Of a DNA stretch of 39,393 nucleotides, positions 16,249 to 22,665 are shown piece by piece (positions within the stretch are counted from its first letter, which is position 1; the number at the start of each line of letters is the position of its first letter). Origin of the DNA: an uncultured Ruminococcus sp. Its GTDB lineage: Bacteria > Bacillota > Clostridia > Oscillospirales > Acutalibacteraceae. The position numbers were made by a program, and so were the translations under genes. The notes beneath the pieces are model-generated. The model was not told the DNA's origin and searched no databases. It saw only the letters and a list, made by a program, of their open reading frames with translations. The stretch spans positions 1 to 39,393 of the forward strand of contig CALBHM010000307.1 in NCBI GenBank assembly GCA_937892835.1. The letters are read 5' to 3'.

Positions 16249-17532
16249 ATGAAAAATATTCCGAAATCAATTACAGCTCATATTGATGAGGTTGCGGAGA
16301 AATTAAAAAAATATCCGAAGCTTGAAAAGCTTTATCGCAACTGCTATCCGAACACACTTGAAACAACGGCGGAGATTCTTCCCGACGGTTCAACGTTTCT
16401 TTACACGGGCGATATCCCGGCGATGTGGCTCAGAGATTCCACTGCACAGGTTACGCATTATCTTCCGTTGACAAAGGATGATCCCGAAATTCGCTCGATT
16501 ATTCGAGGACTTATTGTTCGTCAGCTGGCCTACATAAGAATCGACCCTTATGCCAACGCGTTTAATATCGAGAAGAACGGTCACGGCCATACCGACGACC
16601 TGCCGCTCAACGACCCATGGGTTTGGGAACGTAAATATGAAATCGATTCACTTTGCTATCCGTTTAGACTCGCATATCTTTATTATAAAGAATCGGGAGA
16701 CAAAACAATAATTGATGAGGATTTCATCAAGACGGCAAAAACAGTCGTTGACCTTTGGATAACGGAGCAGCACCATTTTGAAAAGTCACCGTATTCTTTT
16801 CAGCGCTTTGGCTGCCGCTGGATTGATACTCTTCACAACGGCGGTATGGGCTATCCCGTCAATTTTACAGGCATGACATGGAGCGGATTCCGCCCGAGCG
16901 ACGACAGCTGCACCTTCGGATATCTTATTGCTTCCAATATGTTTGCCGTTGTTGTGCTCAGGTATATTGATGAGATTTTTACGGACATGGGAATTGACGA
17001 TGCGGAGTTTCTTGCGAAAGTCAGAAATCTTCGTGATGAAATCGAGTACGGAATCAATACATACGGCACTGTTCTTCATCCGAAATACGGCAGAATTTTT
17101 GCCTGCGAAACCGACGGATTCGGCAATCATGTTCTCGCCGATGATGCAAATGTACCTAGCCTGCTCAGCGCACCGTACCTCGGTTATTGCGATGTGAATG
17201 ATCCTGTTTATGTCAACACAAGACGATTCATTCTCAGCGGGGATAATCCGTTCTATTACACAGGTAAAGCGGCTTCCGGAGTCGGCAGTCCGCACACGCC
17301 GCACGGCTTTATATGGCACATTGCTCTTTCGATGCAGGGTCTGACATCAACCGATTCGGAGGAGATTAAAAAGCTTATCGAAACGCTTGTTGCAACCGAC
17401 GCAGACACCGGCTATATGCATGAGGGCTTCAATGCCGATGATGCGACGGATTTCACACGTCCGTGGTTTGCGTGGTCAAATTCAATCTTTGCCGAGTTTA
17501 TTGAATCGGCCCTTGACAAAGGCATTATATAA
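16249..17532 (+). CDS. GH125 exo-alpha-1,6-mannosidase, cytoplasmic
   Basis: 427 residues, the normal family size. Conserved blocks are GDIPAMWLRDSTAQV (54-68), YEIDSLCYPF (130-139), MTWSGFRPSDD (209-219), DDANVPSLLSAPYLGY (298-313) and MHEGF, ending in FAWSNSIFAEFI. Known GH125 enzymes are metal-independent, inverting, and use an Asp in RPSDD and a Glu in the HEGF region (here Glu392); both are present. They remove alpha-1,6-linked mannose from N-glycan fragments. AAGGAG lies 8 bases before the ATG and the gap to the GH89-like gene is 11 bases, so the two form one operon for degrading host or fungal glycan pieces inside the cell. No sugar transporter gene lies in this operon. Confidence 0.93.
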   Translation: MKNIPKSITAHIDEVAEKLKKYPKLEKLYRNCYPNTLETTAEILPDGSTFLYTGDIPAMWLRDSTAQVTHYLPLTKDDPEIRSIIRGLIVRQLAYIRIDPYANAFNIEKNGHGHTDDLPLNDPWVWERKYEIDSLCYPFRLAYLYYKESGDKTIIDEDFIKTAKTVVDLWITEQHHFEKSPYSFQRFGCRWIDTLHNGGMGYPVNFTGMTWSGFRPSDDSCTFGYLIASNMFAVVVLRYIDEIFTDMGIDDAEFLAKVRNLRDEIEYGINTYGTVLHPKYGRIFACETDGFGNHVLADDANVPSLLSAPYLGYCDVNDPVYVNTRRFILSGDNPFYYTGKAASGVGSPHTPHGFIWHIALSMQGLTSTDSEEIKKLIETLVATDADTGYMHEGFNADDATDFTRPWFAWSNSIFAEFIESALDKGII

Positions 17533-17536
17533 TGAA

Positions 17537-17571
17537 TTCTCCGCTTAACAAAAATTAAGCGGAGAAATTTT
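17537..17571 (+). terminator. Rho-independent terminator of the GH89-GH125 operon
   Basis: A perfect 12-bp stem (17537-17548 with 17555-17566), followed by ATTTTGTT. Confidence 0.8.
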
Positions 17572-17613
17572 GTTAAAGAGAGCAAAACAAACCTGATTTT
17601 TTGAAATTTCCTA

Positions 17614-17642
17614 TTGTAATTTCACCGAAATGTATGTATAAT
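17614..17642 (+). promoter_or_regulatory. Sigma-A promoter of the PPase-like/Nudix gene
   Basis: TTGTAA (17614-17619), a 17-base spacer and TATAAT (17637-17642). It leaves an untranslated leader of about 90 bases. Confidence 0.7.
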
Positions 17643-17659
17643 GGTACGGTAAATTCAAT

Positions 17660-17722
17660 GCGGACGAAAAAACAATGTATTTTGTTGCGTCTGCGGTAAA
17701 TCCGTGCGCATTCGGCACACGG
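17660..17722 (+). promoter_or_regulatory. Structured leader of unknown type
   Basis: Between promoter and start lie two hairpins. The first pairs 17660-17666 with 17688-17694 (7 bp, one G-U), with an inner 5-bp AACAA/TTGTT stem. The second pairs CCGTG (17702-17706) with CACGG (17718-17722) and ends next to the ribosome site GGAGGAG. Alternative pairings (CGG/CCG at 17694-17704, GTGC/GCAC at 17704-17718) could switch. I cannot match it to a known riboswitch. Confidence 0.4.
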
Positions 17723-17738
17723 TGGAGGAGTTAGGAAC

Positions 17739-18479
17739 ATGCTGGGTAAATATGTTCGTATTAAGGTGACTCATCCGATCCACTCTTACAGCAATGAACA
17801 GGGCTTCACTTATGAGCTGAATTATGGCGAGGTCGAGGGAGCCAAGCAGTTCAACGCTTCTGTTAAAGGTGCATTTATTATGGGTATCAATCACCCCGTG
17901 CGCAGTTTTGACGGAAGAGTTGTTGGTATCGTCAGATATGACGGCAGTAATGAAACAGATTGGGTTGTAGCGCCGAAAAGTACAAGATTCATCAACATTG
18001 ACATTGCAAACGGCATTGATTTTGCCGTAAAAAACAAGAGGCACACGCTTGATTGTCTTTATGAACGCTCCTGCGGAGCTGTTGTTTACAGAAATATCGG
18101 CGGAATGATTCGTTTCTTGCTTATCAAGAACAGGCGAAGTGCTCACTGGGGATTCCCAAAAGGACACGTCGAGCAGGGTGAAAACGATCAGCAGACGGCA
18201 TATCGTGAGGTTTTGGAGGAGACGGGAATCAGAATAAACATTCATCCCGATTTTATAACCAAAAGTCAGTATACAATTCAGGGCAAGGTTGAGAAAAACG
18301 TTAACATTTTTCTTGCTTCGACTCAGGATACGCAAACGATTATTCAAAAGGAAGAAATTGAAGATTATATTTGGCTCGGATATGAAAAGGCTCTTAATAA
18401 GCTCCGATTTGAGAATGACAGAAACATTCTTTCCAAGGCTTATAAATATCTTCTGAATAAAAAAATAATAACGGAGTAA
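17739..18479 (+). CDS. Inorganic-pyrophosphatase-like domain fused to a Nudix hydrolase
   Basis: 246 residues in two domains. Residues 1-100 follow the outline of small family-I pyrophosphatases: YVRIKVTHPIHS, FTYELNYGEVEGA, GAFIMGINHPVRSF and GRVVGIVRYDGSNETDWVVAP. The charged metal residues expected there (for example the Asp in QDAY and EDKW) are replaced by KGAF and ETDW, so it is probably inactive. Residues 105-246 are a Nudix domain with a complete box: Gly142-x5-Glu148-x7-REVLEETGI (156-164), preceded by WGFPKGH, typical of diadenosine polyphosphate-type hydrolases. It likely hydrolyses a nucleoside diphosphate-linked compound; the first domain may sense or bind. GGAGGAG lies about 10 bases upstream. 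The exporter gene follows after 5 bases. Confidence 0.85.
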   Translation: MLGKYVRIKVTHPIHSYSNEQGFTYELNYGEVEGAKQFNASVKGAFIMGINHPVRSFDGRVVGIVRYDGSNETDWVVAPKSTRFINIDIANGIDFAVKNKRHTLDCLYERSCGAVVYRNIGGMIRFLLIKNRRSAHWGFPKGHVEQGENDQQTAYREVLEETGIRINIHPDFITKSQYTIQGKVEKNVNIFLASTQDTQTIIQKEEIEDYIWLGYEKALNKLRFENDRNILSKAYKYLLNKKIITE

Positions 18480-18484
18480 AAAAG

Positions 18485-18985
18485 ATGACAGACCAATTAA
18501 TTCAGTCTATTGTAACCTTTTTCCAGGATAAGATACCAAATGAACTTACGGTTTTTATTATTTCGGTGCTTCCGGTCCTTGAACTGAGAGGCGGTCTTAT
18601 TGCCGCAAAGCTTTTGGATATGAATATTATCCGAGCATTTATTGTTTGCTATTTAGGCAACATGCTTCCTATCCCGTTTATACTTCTTTTCCTCAGGAAA
18701 ATATTTGATTTGATGAGAAAATCAAAGAAGCTCGGCAAAATCGTCGGTAAACTGGAGCATAAAGCAGAAAAGCACCGCAAGACGATTGACAAATACGGTG
18801 CATGGGGTCTGTTAGTGCTTGTTGCAATTCCGTTGCCCGGAACGGGCGGCTGGACAGGCGCACTTGTTGCCGAAATTATGGATATCAAGTTTAAAAAGGC
18901 TTTGCCGATAATCGCTCTCGGTGTGCTTATAGCAGGATTTATAGTCGGAGCTTTGTTCTACGGCTTACTCGGAAACGTAATTTAA
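18485..18985 (+). CDS. Small multidrug-export-like membrane protein (COG2426 type)
   Basis: 166 residues with about four membrane segments. The family pattern is visible: ISVLPVLELRGGLIAAKLL (23-41), YLGNMLPIPFILLFLRKI, a charged middle loop (KLEHKAEKHRKTIDKYG), then LVAIPLPGTGGWTGALVAEI. The paired LELRGG and PLPGTGGWTG loops mark the Sm_multidrug_ex family, related in outline to DedA-like proteins. Despite the name, transport has not been firmly shown for most members. Its ribosome site GGAG sits in the last codons of the Nudix gene, so the two are translated together. Confidence 0.88.
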   Translation: MTDQLIQSIVTFFQDKIPNELTVFIISVLPVLELRGGLIAAKLLDMNIIRAFIVCYLGNMLPIPFILLFLRKIFDLMRKSKKLGKIVGKLEHKAEKHRKTIDKYGAWGLLVLVAIPLPGTGGWTGALVAEIMDIKFKKALPIIALGVLIAGFIVGALFYGLLGNVI

Positions 18986-18995
18986 TACAGCGATG

Positions 18996-19023
18996 CGGAC
19001 AGGAATTTGACCTGTCCGTTTTT
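18996..19023 (+). terminator. Rho-independent terminator
   Basis: A perfect 8-bp GC-rich stem (18996-19003 with 19011-19018) followed by five T. Confidence 0.9.
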
Positions 19024-19046
19024 GTCTCTAATAAAATATTTTTGAA

Positions 19047-19060
19047 TTTTTCATGAAAAA
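19047..19060. repeat. Palindrome upstream of the pyrH promoter
   Basis: TTTTTCATGAAAAA is a perfect 14-bp palindrome 13 bp upstream of the pyrH -35 box; it could be a protein-binding site. Confidence 0.3.
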
Positions 19061-19073
19061 TATCATTTTTCAC

Positions 19074-19102
19074 TTTACATAACCGACGTTTTAAAGTAAA
19101 AT
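19074..19102 (+). promoter_or_regulatory. Sigma-A promoter of the pyrH operon
   Basis: TTTACA (19074-19079), a 17-base spacer and TAAAAT (19097-19102), 48 bases before the pyrH ATG. Confidence 0.65.
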
Positions 19103-19150
19103 ATATATGATATATCTGATATTACAATCAGGGTAGTGGGGGTATTCAGA

Positions 19151-19849
19151 ATGTATAAAAGAATTTTGCTTAAGCTCAGCGGCGAGGTTCTTGCCGGCGA
19201 GCAGGGTCACGGCATTGATTTCGATATGGTGACCAACGTTTGTACATACGTTAAAAAGGTTGCCGATATGGGCGTTCAGATCGGCCTTGTAGTCGGCGGA
19301 GGAAACTTCTGGCGCGGAAGAAGCAGCGGCACAATGAACCGTACCAGAGCCGATAACATGGGCATGCTTGCAACGGTTATGAATTCGCTTGCTCTTTGCG
19401 AGGCTCTCGAACAGCTCGGCGTTAAGGCAAGAGTTATGTCGGCGGTAGGTATGCAGCCGATTGCCGAGCAGTATATTGCACGTGATGCGGTCGCTCATCT
19501 CAACGACGGTGAGGTTGTTATTTTTGGTTGCGGCACAGGATGTCCGTTCTTCTCGACCGATACAACGGCGGCTCTCAGAGCGGCTGAGATTGAGGCGGAT
19601 GTCATCTTTAAAGCAACAAATGTTGACGGCGTCTTTGATAAGGACCCGAACAAGTACAGTGATGCTGTCAAGTACGATACGCTCACTCATTCCGAAGTTC
19701 TCGCAAAAGGACTTAAGGTAATGGACAGCACTGCGGCCTCGCTTTGCAGGGATAATTCAATCGCAATTCTCGTTTTCAATCTTGAAGACCCCGAGAATAT
19801 AATAAGAGCCGTTAAGGGCGAAAATATAGGCACACTCGTTAAAGAATAA
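19151..19849 (+). CDS. pyrH: UMP kinase
   Basis: 232 residues starting MYKRILLKLSGEVLAG at the ATG 19151; GTGGGGG lies 8 bases upstream. An in-frame GTG at 19136 overlaps this ribosome site and is rejected. Family marks of the amino-acid-kinase fold are LKLSGE, VVGGGNFWRG (GGGNxxRG), the ADNMGMLATVMN helix, GCGTGCPFFSTDTTAALRA and KATNVDGVFDKDP. It makes UDP from UMP and ATP, feeding RNA and cell-wall nucleotide sugars, and is usually hexameric and regulated by GTP and UTP. It is the first gene of the housekeeping block; frr follows after 26 bases, as in most bacteria. rpsB and tsf, often upstream, are not in the window. Confidence 0.98.
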   Translation: MYKRILLKLSGEVLAGEQGHGIDFDMVTNVCTYVKKVADMGVQIGLVVGGGNFWRGRSSGTMNRTRADNMGMLATVMNSLALCEALEQLGVKARVMSAVGMQPIAEQYIARDAVAHLNDGEVVIFGCGTGCPFFSTDTTAALRAAEIEADVIFKATNVDGVFDKDPNKYSDAVKYDTLTHSEVLAKGLKVMDSTAASLCRDNSIAILVFNLEDPENIIRAVKGENIGTLVKE

Positions 19850-19875
19850 AATATAAACAAGTTAGGAGAATTTTC

Positions 19876-20430
19876 ATGAAAGAAGTTTACAGCAATACCA
19901 GAGAAAAAATGACAAAGACGGTTTCCGTTCTCGGCAAGGACTACGCTGCAATCAGAGCAGGCCGTGCAAACCCGGGCGTACTTGACAAAGTTCTTGTTGA
20001 TTACTACGGAGTTCCGACACCAATCAATCAGATGGCTGCAATTTCTGTTTCCGAAGCTCGTATCCTTGTTATTCAGCCGTGGGATAAGTCTACTCTCACT
20101 CCGATTTACAAGGCAATTCAGGCTTCCGATATCGGTATCAATCCGCAGAATGACGGTTCCGTTATCCGTTTGACATTCCCCCAGCTTACCGAGGACAGAC
20201 GTAAGGAACTTGTTAAGGACATCAAGAAGATGGCTGAGGATTCAAAGGTTGCAATTCGTTCAATTCGCCGTGACGCTATCGACAAAATCAAAAAAATGCA
20301 GAAGGCTTCCGAGATTACGGAGGATGACCTCAAAAACGGCGAGGAAGAGCTCCAGAAAATCACTGATGAATTCATCAAGGAAATTGATGCAGCCGCTTCA
20401 ACAAAAGAAAAGGAAGTTATGTCAATATAA
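19876..20430 (+). CDS. frr: Ribosome recycling factor
   Basis: 184 residues, standard length. It has the three-helix bundle and hinge signatures: IRAGRANPGVLDKVLVDYYG (26-45), PINQMAAISVSEARILVI, PWDKSTLTPIYKAI, GINPQNDGSVIRLTFPQLTE, and RRKELVKDIKKMAEDSKVAI with RSIRRDAIDKIKK after it. Together with EF-G it splits the ribosome after termination. AGGAGA sits 7 bases before the ATG. The gap of 70 bases to the next gene holds a hairpin. Confidence 0.98.
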   Translation: MKEVYSNTREKMTKTVSVLGKDYAAIRAGRANPGVLDKVLVDYYGVPTPINQMAAISVSEARILVIQPWDKSTLTPIYKAIQASDIGINPQNDGSVIRLTFPQLTEDRRKELVKDIKKMAEDSKVAIRSIRRDAIDKIKKMQKASEITEDDLKNGEEELQKITDEFIKEIDAAASTKEKEVMSI

Positions 20431-20452
20431 TTGCGTACGCTTTGATTACTTC

Positions 20453-20479
20453 ACAGGCAGGCTTTCACGGTCTGCCTGT
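20453..20479 (+). terminator. Hairpin after frr; attenuator or weak terminator
   Basis: A perfect 8-bp stem (20453-20460 with 20472-20479) has no T-run behind it, only TTGTC. It may stall or process the transcript between frr and the glycosyltransferase rather than fully stop it. Confidence 0.45.
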
Positions 20480-20500
20480 TGTCAATAAAGGAGAATCCCG

Positions 20501-21454
20501 ATGAATCCTTTGCTTTCGATAATTGTTCCGGTGTATAATCAGGAAAAGTATCTTGCGAGATGCTTGGACAGTATATTGAACCAAACATATAAAAATCTTG
20601 AAGTAGTATGTATCGACGACAAAAGCACCGATTCCACGGCTGATATTATCAATCGATATAAAATAAAGGATTCAAGAGTTATTTATTACAGAAATATCAG
20701 CAAGGGTGTTTCCTCAGCGAGAAATTTCGGCATTGAAAAATCCAAAGGTGATTATATAGGCTTTGTGGATTCGGACGATTTTGTTCAGCCGCAGATGTAT
20801 GAGTTTATGCTGAAGGCGGTCACAGATAATAATTGTGAAATGGCTGCTTGCGGCTACGAGCGTGTTGATGAAGCTAATTACCGGAGCTTTGAATATCAGG
20901 CTCGTGAGTGCAAGACCTCCGAGTTTGTCGACATGTATAATTTTGAGAAAATTATAAAGAACGAAATGATTCTTTCAAGTGCATGTACAAAACTGGTTCA
21001 AAAAGAATTTTTGAAAAAATACGGACGATTCGGCAATTATACAGTGGGTGAGGACACGGTTTTCTGTGCAGGACTTTGGGCGAATTCCTCTAAGGCTGTT
21101 TTAGTTGATTTGCCGCTGTACGGATATTTTAATAATCAGCACAGTGTCCTCCATAAAAAAGTTGACACTAATAAAATCGACCTAATGCGTGCCAGGTTGG
21201 CCGCATATAAAATCTACAGAAATTATGATGAAAAAACAGCGGCGTGCTTTCTTTTCCGGAATGTCGCTCGAATGGAAAGATGCGTCAGAGAGAAAGAGCT
21301 GACGGAGAAAAGCAGCTATATTCAAATGAATAAAATTTTTATGAAATGTGTGCCGCATTTTTTGCATCTTAAAGAACTTAACCTTAAAGAAAAACTGTTT
21401 TATATTTCAAAATTCATCTCAAATTATTTCAAATATAAATTTAAAAATATTTAA
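20501..21454 (+). CDS. Family 2 glycosyltransferase
   Basis: 317 residues. The GT-A fold of GT2 is clear: LSIIVPVYNQEKYLARCLDS (5-24), VVCIDDKSTDST (35-46), NISKGVSSARNFGIEKSKGD and the FVDSDDF metal-binding motif (89-95). The acceptor-side part has VGEDTVFCAGLW, typical of surface-polysaccharide transferases. No membrane helix is evident, so it is cytoplasmic or peripheral. It uses a nucleotide sugar; donor and acceptor are unknown. AAAGGAG sits 8 bases upstream. It stands between frr and uppS, where I would not expect a glycosyltransferase, and its codons are more AT-rich than those of its neighbours, so it may be an insertion. Confidence 0.92.
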   Translation: MNPLLSIIVPVYNQEKYLARCLDSILNQTYKNLEVVCIDDKSTDSTADIINRYKIKDSRVIYYRNISKGVSSARNFGIEKSKGDYIGFVDSDDFVQPQMYEFMLKAVTDNNCEMAACGYERVDEANYRSFEYQARECKTSEFVDMYNFEKIIKNEMILSSACTKLVQKEFLKKYGRFGNYTVGEDTVFCAGLWANSSKAVLVDLPLYGYFNNQHSVLHKKVDTNKIDLMRARLAAYKIYRNYDEKTAACFLFRNVARMERCVREKELTEKSSYIQMNKIFMKCVPHFLHLKELNLKEKLFYISKFISNYFKYKFKNI

Positions 21455-21474
21455 TCAAAGGACTTGATTGCTCT

Positions 21475-22191
21475 ATGGAAGAAAGAAGAGTTCCTGCCCA
21501 CATCGGCATAATTATGGACGGTAACGGCCGTTGGGCAAAACAGCGTGGATTATCACGTTCTGAGGGACACAAGGCAGGCGCAAAGGTGTTCAAACAAATT
21601 TGCGACTATGCCGGAGAAATCGGAATAAAAGTTATTACATTTTATGCATTCTCAACCGAGAATTGGAAGCGTCCTCCCGAGGAAGTTTCATCTCTCATGG
21701 ATCTTTTCCGTGAATATATGCATGAAGCCGAGGATAGGAAAGCCGAAAATCTCCAAAAGGGCATGAGAATGCACTTTATCGGACATCGTGAGGGCATTCC
21801 TGAAGACCTTCTCAATCTTTTCGATACTTCTGAGGAGGAGTCTAAAGACGCCGACAAATATGATGTCAATATTGCCATCAATTACGGCGGCAGACTTGAA
21901 ATTGTCGACGCTGTTAAGCAGCTTGGTGAAAAAATTAAATCCGGTGAGCTTGATCCGGCCGACATAACGGAATCCGACATATCGGCTCATCTCTACACAG
22001 CCGGCCAGAGCGATCCCGATTTGATTATTCGTCCCAGTGGCGAATATCGTCTCTCAAACTTTCTCACCTGGCAGTCGGCATATTCCGAGCTTTGGTTCTC
22101 CGACATTCTTTGGCCGGACTTCACTCCTGCCGATCTCGACAAGGCGATAGACGACTATAATAAGCGCAACCGTCGTTTTGGCGGCGTTTGA
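21475..22191 (+). CDS. uppS: Undecaprenyl diphosphate synthase
   Basis: 238 residues. Cis-prenyltransferase motifs in order are HIGIIMDGNGRWAKQRG (9-25, catalytic Asp15), GHKAGAK, ITFYAFSTENWKRP, NIAINYGGRLEI and DLIIRPSGEYRLSNFLTWQ with AYSELWF behind it. It adds isopentenyl units to farnesyl-PP to make the C55 lipid carrier for peptidoglycan and surface sugars. AGGA lies 12 bases before the ATG, rather far. It precedes cdsA as usual, but here a 474-base gap full of repeats separates them. Confidence 0.97.
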   Translation: MEERRVPAHIGIIMDGNGRWAKQRGLSRSEGHKAGAKVFKQICDYAGEIGIKVITFYAFSTENWKRPPEEVSSLMDLFREYMHEAEDRKAENLQKGMRMHFIGHREGIPEDLLNLFDTSEEESKDADKYDVNIAINYGGRLEIVDAVKQLGEKIKSGELDPADITESDISAHLYTAGQSDPDLIIRPSGEYRLSNFLTWQSAYSELWFSDILWPDFTPADLDKAIDDYNKRNRRFGGV

Positions 22192-22205
22192 GATTGGTTA
22201 ATTTT

Positions 22206-22296
22206 CTCCACAACCGATTTTTCGCTCAGGGCAGTGCAATAGCACAGCACCCGACCTGCAAAATCACCTGTGAAAAAATTTTCCTCAATCTCAAAA
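22206..22296 (+). repeat. Structured repeat copy A
   Basis: First of three related units in the uppS-cdsA gap, about 95% identical to copy C by eye (four substitutions and one indel). It contains TCAGG-GCA-GTGC-AATA-GCAC-AGCA-CCCGA, a two-part hairpin with one A-C mismatch in the outer stem, and then an AT-rich segment with TGCAAAAT and CTGTGAA. Confidence 0.75.
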
Positions 22297-22304
22297 GTTT
22301 GTTG

Positions 22305-22382
22305 AAAATTTCATTTGTTCGTGGCAGTACCTCTGTACAGCTCACGAGTTGCAAAAAGCACTGTGAACGATTTCCTGACAAA
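22305..22382 (+). repeat. Structured repeat copy B (diverged)
   Basis: The middle unit has a quite different sequence but the same fold, exactly 100 bases upstream of copy C: TCGTG (22319-22323) pairs with CACGA (22343-22347), and GTAC (22327-22330) with GTAC (22335-22338). The internal GCA / AGC loops and the following TGCAAAA and CTGTGAA are kept. Confidence 0.65.
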
Positions 22383-22398
22383 CTTATTCAGAGGTTAG

Positions 22399-22490
22399 CT
22401 CCACAACCGATTTTTCGCTCGGGGCAGTGCAGCAGCACAGCACCCGACCTGCAAAATCGCCTGTGAAAAAATTTTCCTCAATCTCCAAAA
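22399..22490 (+). repeat. Structured repeat copy C
   Basis: Outer stem TCGGG (22419-22423) with CCCGA (22443-22447); inner stem GTGC (22427-22430), loop AGCA, GCAC (22435-22438). All nine pairs are Watson-Crick. Confidence 0.75.
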
Positions 22491-22543
22491 AATAATTACA
22501 AATGATGCTTATTGGAAACCTGTTAAGGTTAGATATTTGTAGA

Positions 22544-22626
22544 GATTTGCGTCCCGATTCAGCCTCCCAGTGAATGATTCAAGGGGAGGTGTCTCAAAGA
22601 GACGGAGGGGATAAAGAAAGCAAATC
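22544..22626. repeat. Palindromic small repeat element (REP/MITE-like)
   Basis: Two hairpins lie together: CCTCCC (22563-22568) with GGGAGG (22584-22589), enclosing the palindrome TGAATGATTCA, and GTCTC (22591-22595) with GAGAC (22599-22603). Outer 7-bp inverted ends GATTTGC (22544-22550) and GCAAATC (22620-22626) frame them. The sequence type resembles short non-coding repeats I recall from gut clostridia. No open frame is supported. It lies about 50 bp from copy C and 40 bp before the cdsA start. Confidence 0.55.
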
Positions 22627-22665
22627 ACTTGTAATAAGTTTATACAAACCGAAAGGATAAACCAC

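Noticed and set aside
17655..18347. Minus-strand frame of 230 codons over the Nudix gene
   Set aside because: Shadow of a gene with a complete Nudix box; no start context.
22188..22466. Open frame of 92 codons across the uppS-cdsA gap
   Set aside because: It starts inside uppS with no ribosome site, and the translation simply follows the repeat copies; the structure-preserving changes argue for a non-coding element.
22206..22490. CRISPR array
   Set aside because: Only three units, 90 bases or more long, with no short identical repeats and no unique spacers of constant size; no cas genes nearby.
22544..22626. tRNA or other classical RNA gene in the repeat gap
   Set aside because: The stems do not form a cloverleaf, and there is no T-loop (GTTCRA) or CCA-type acceptor arrangement.
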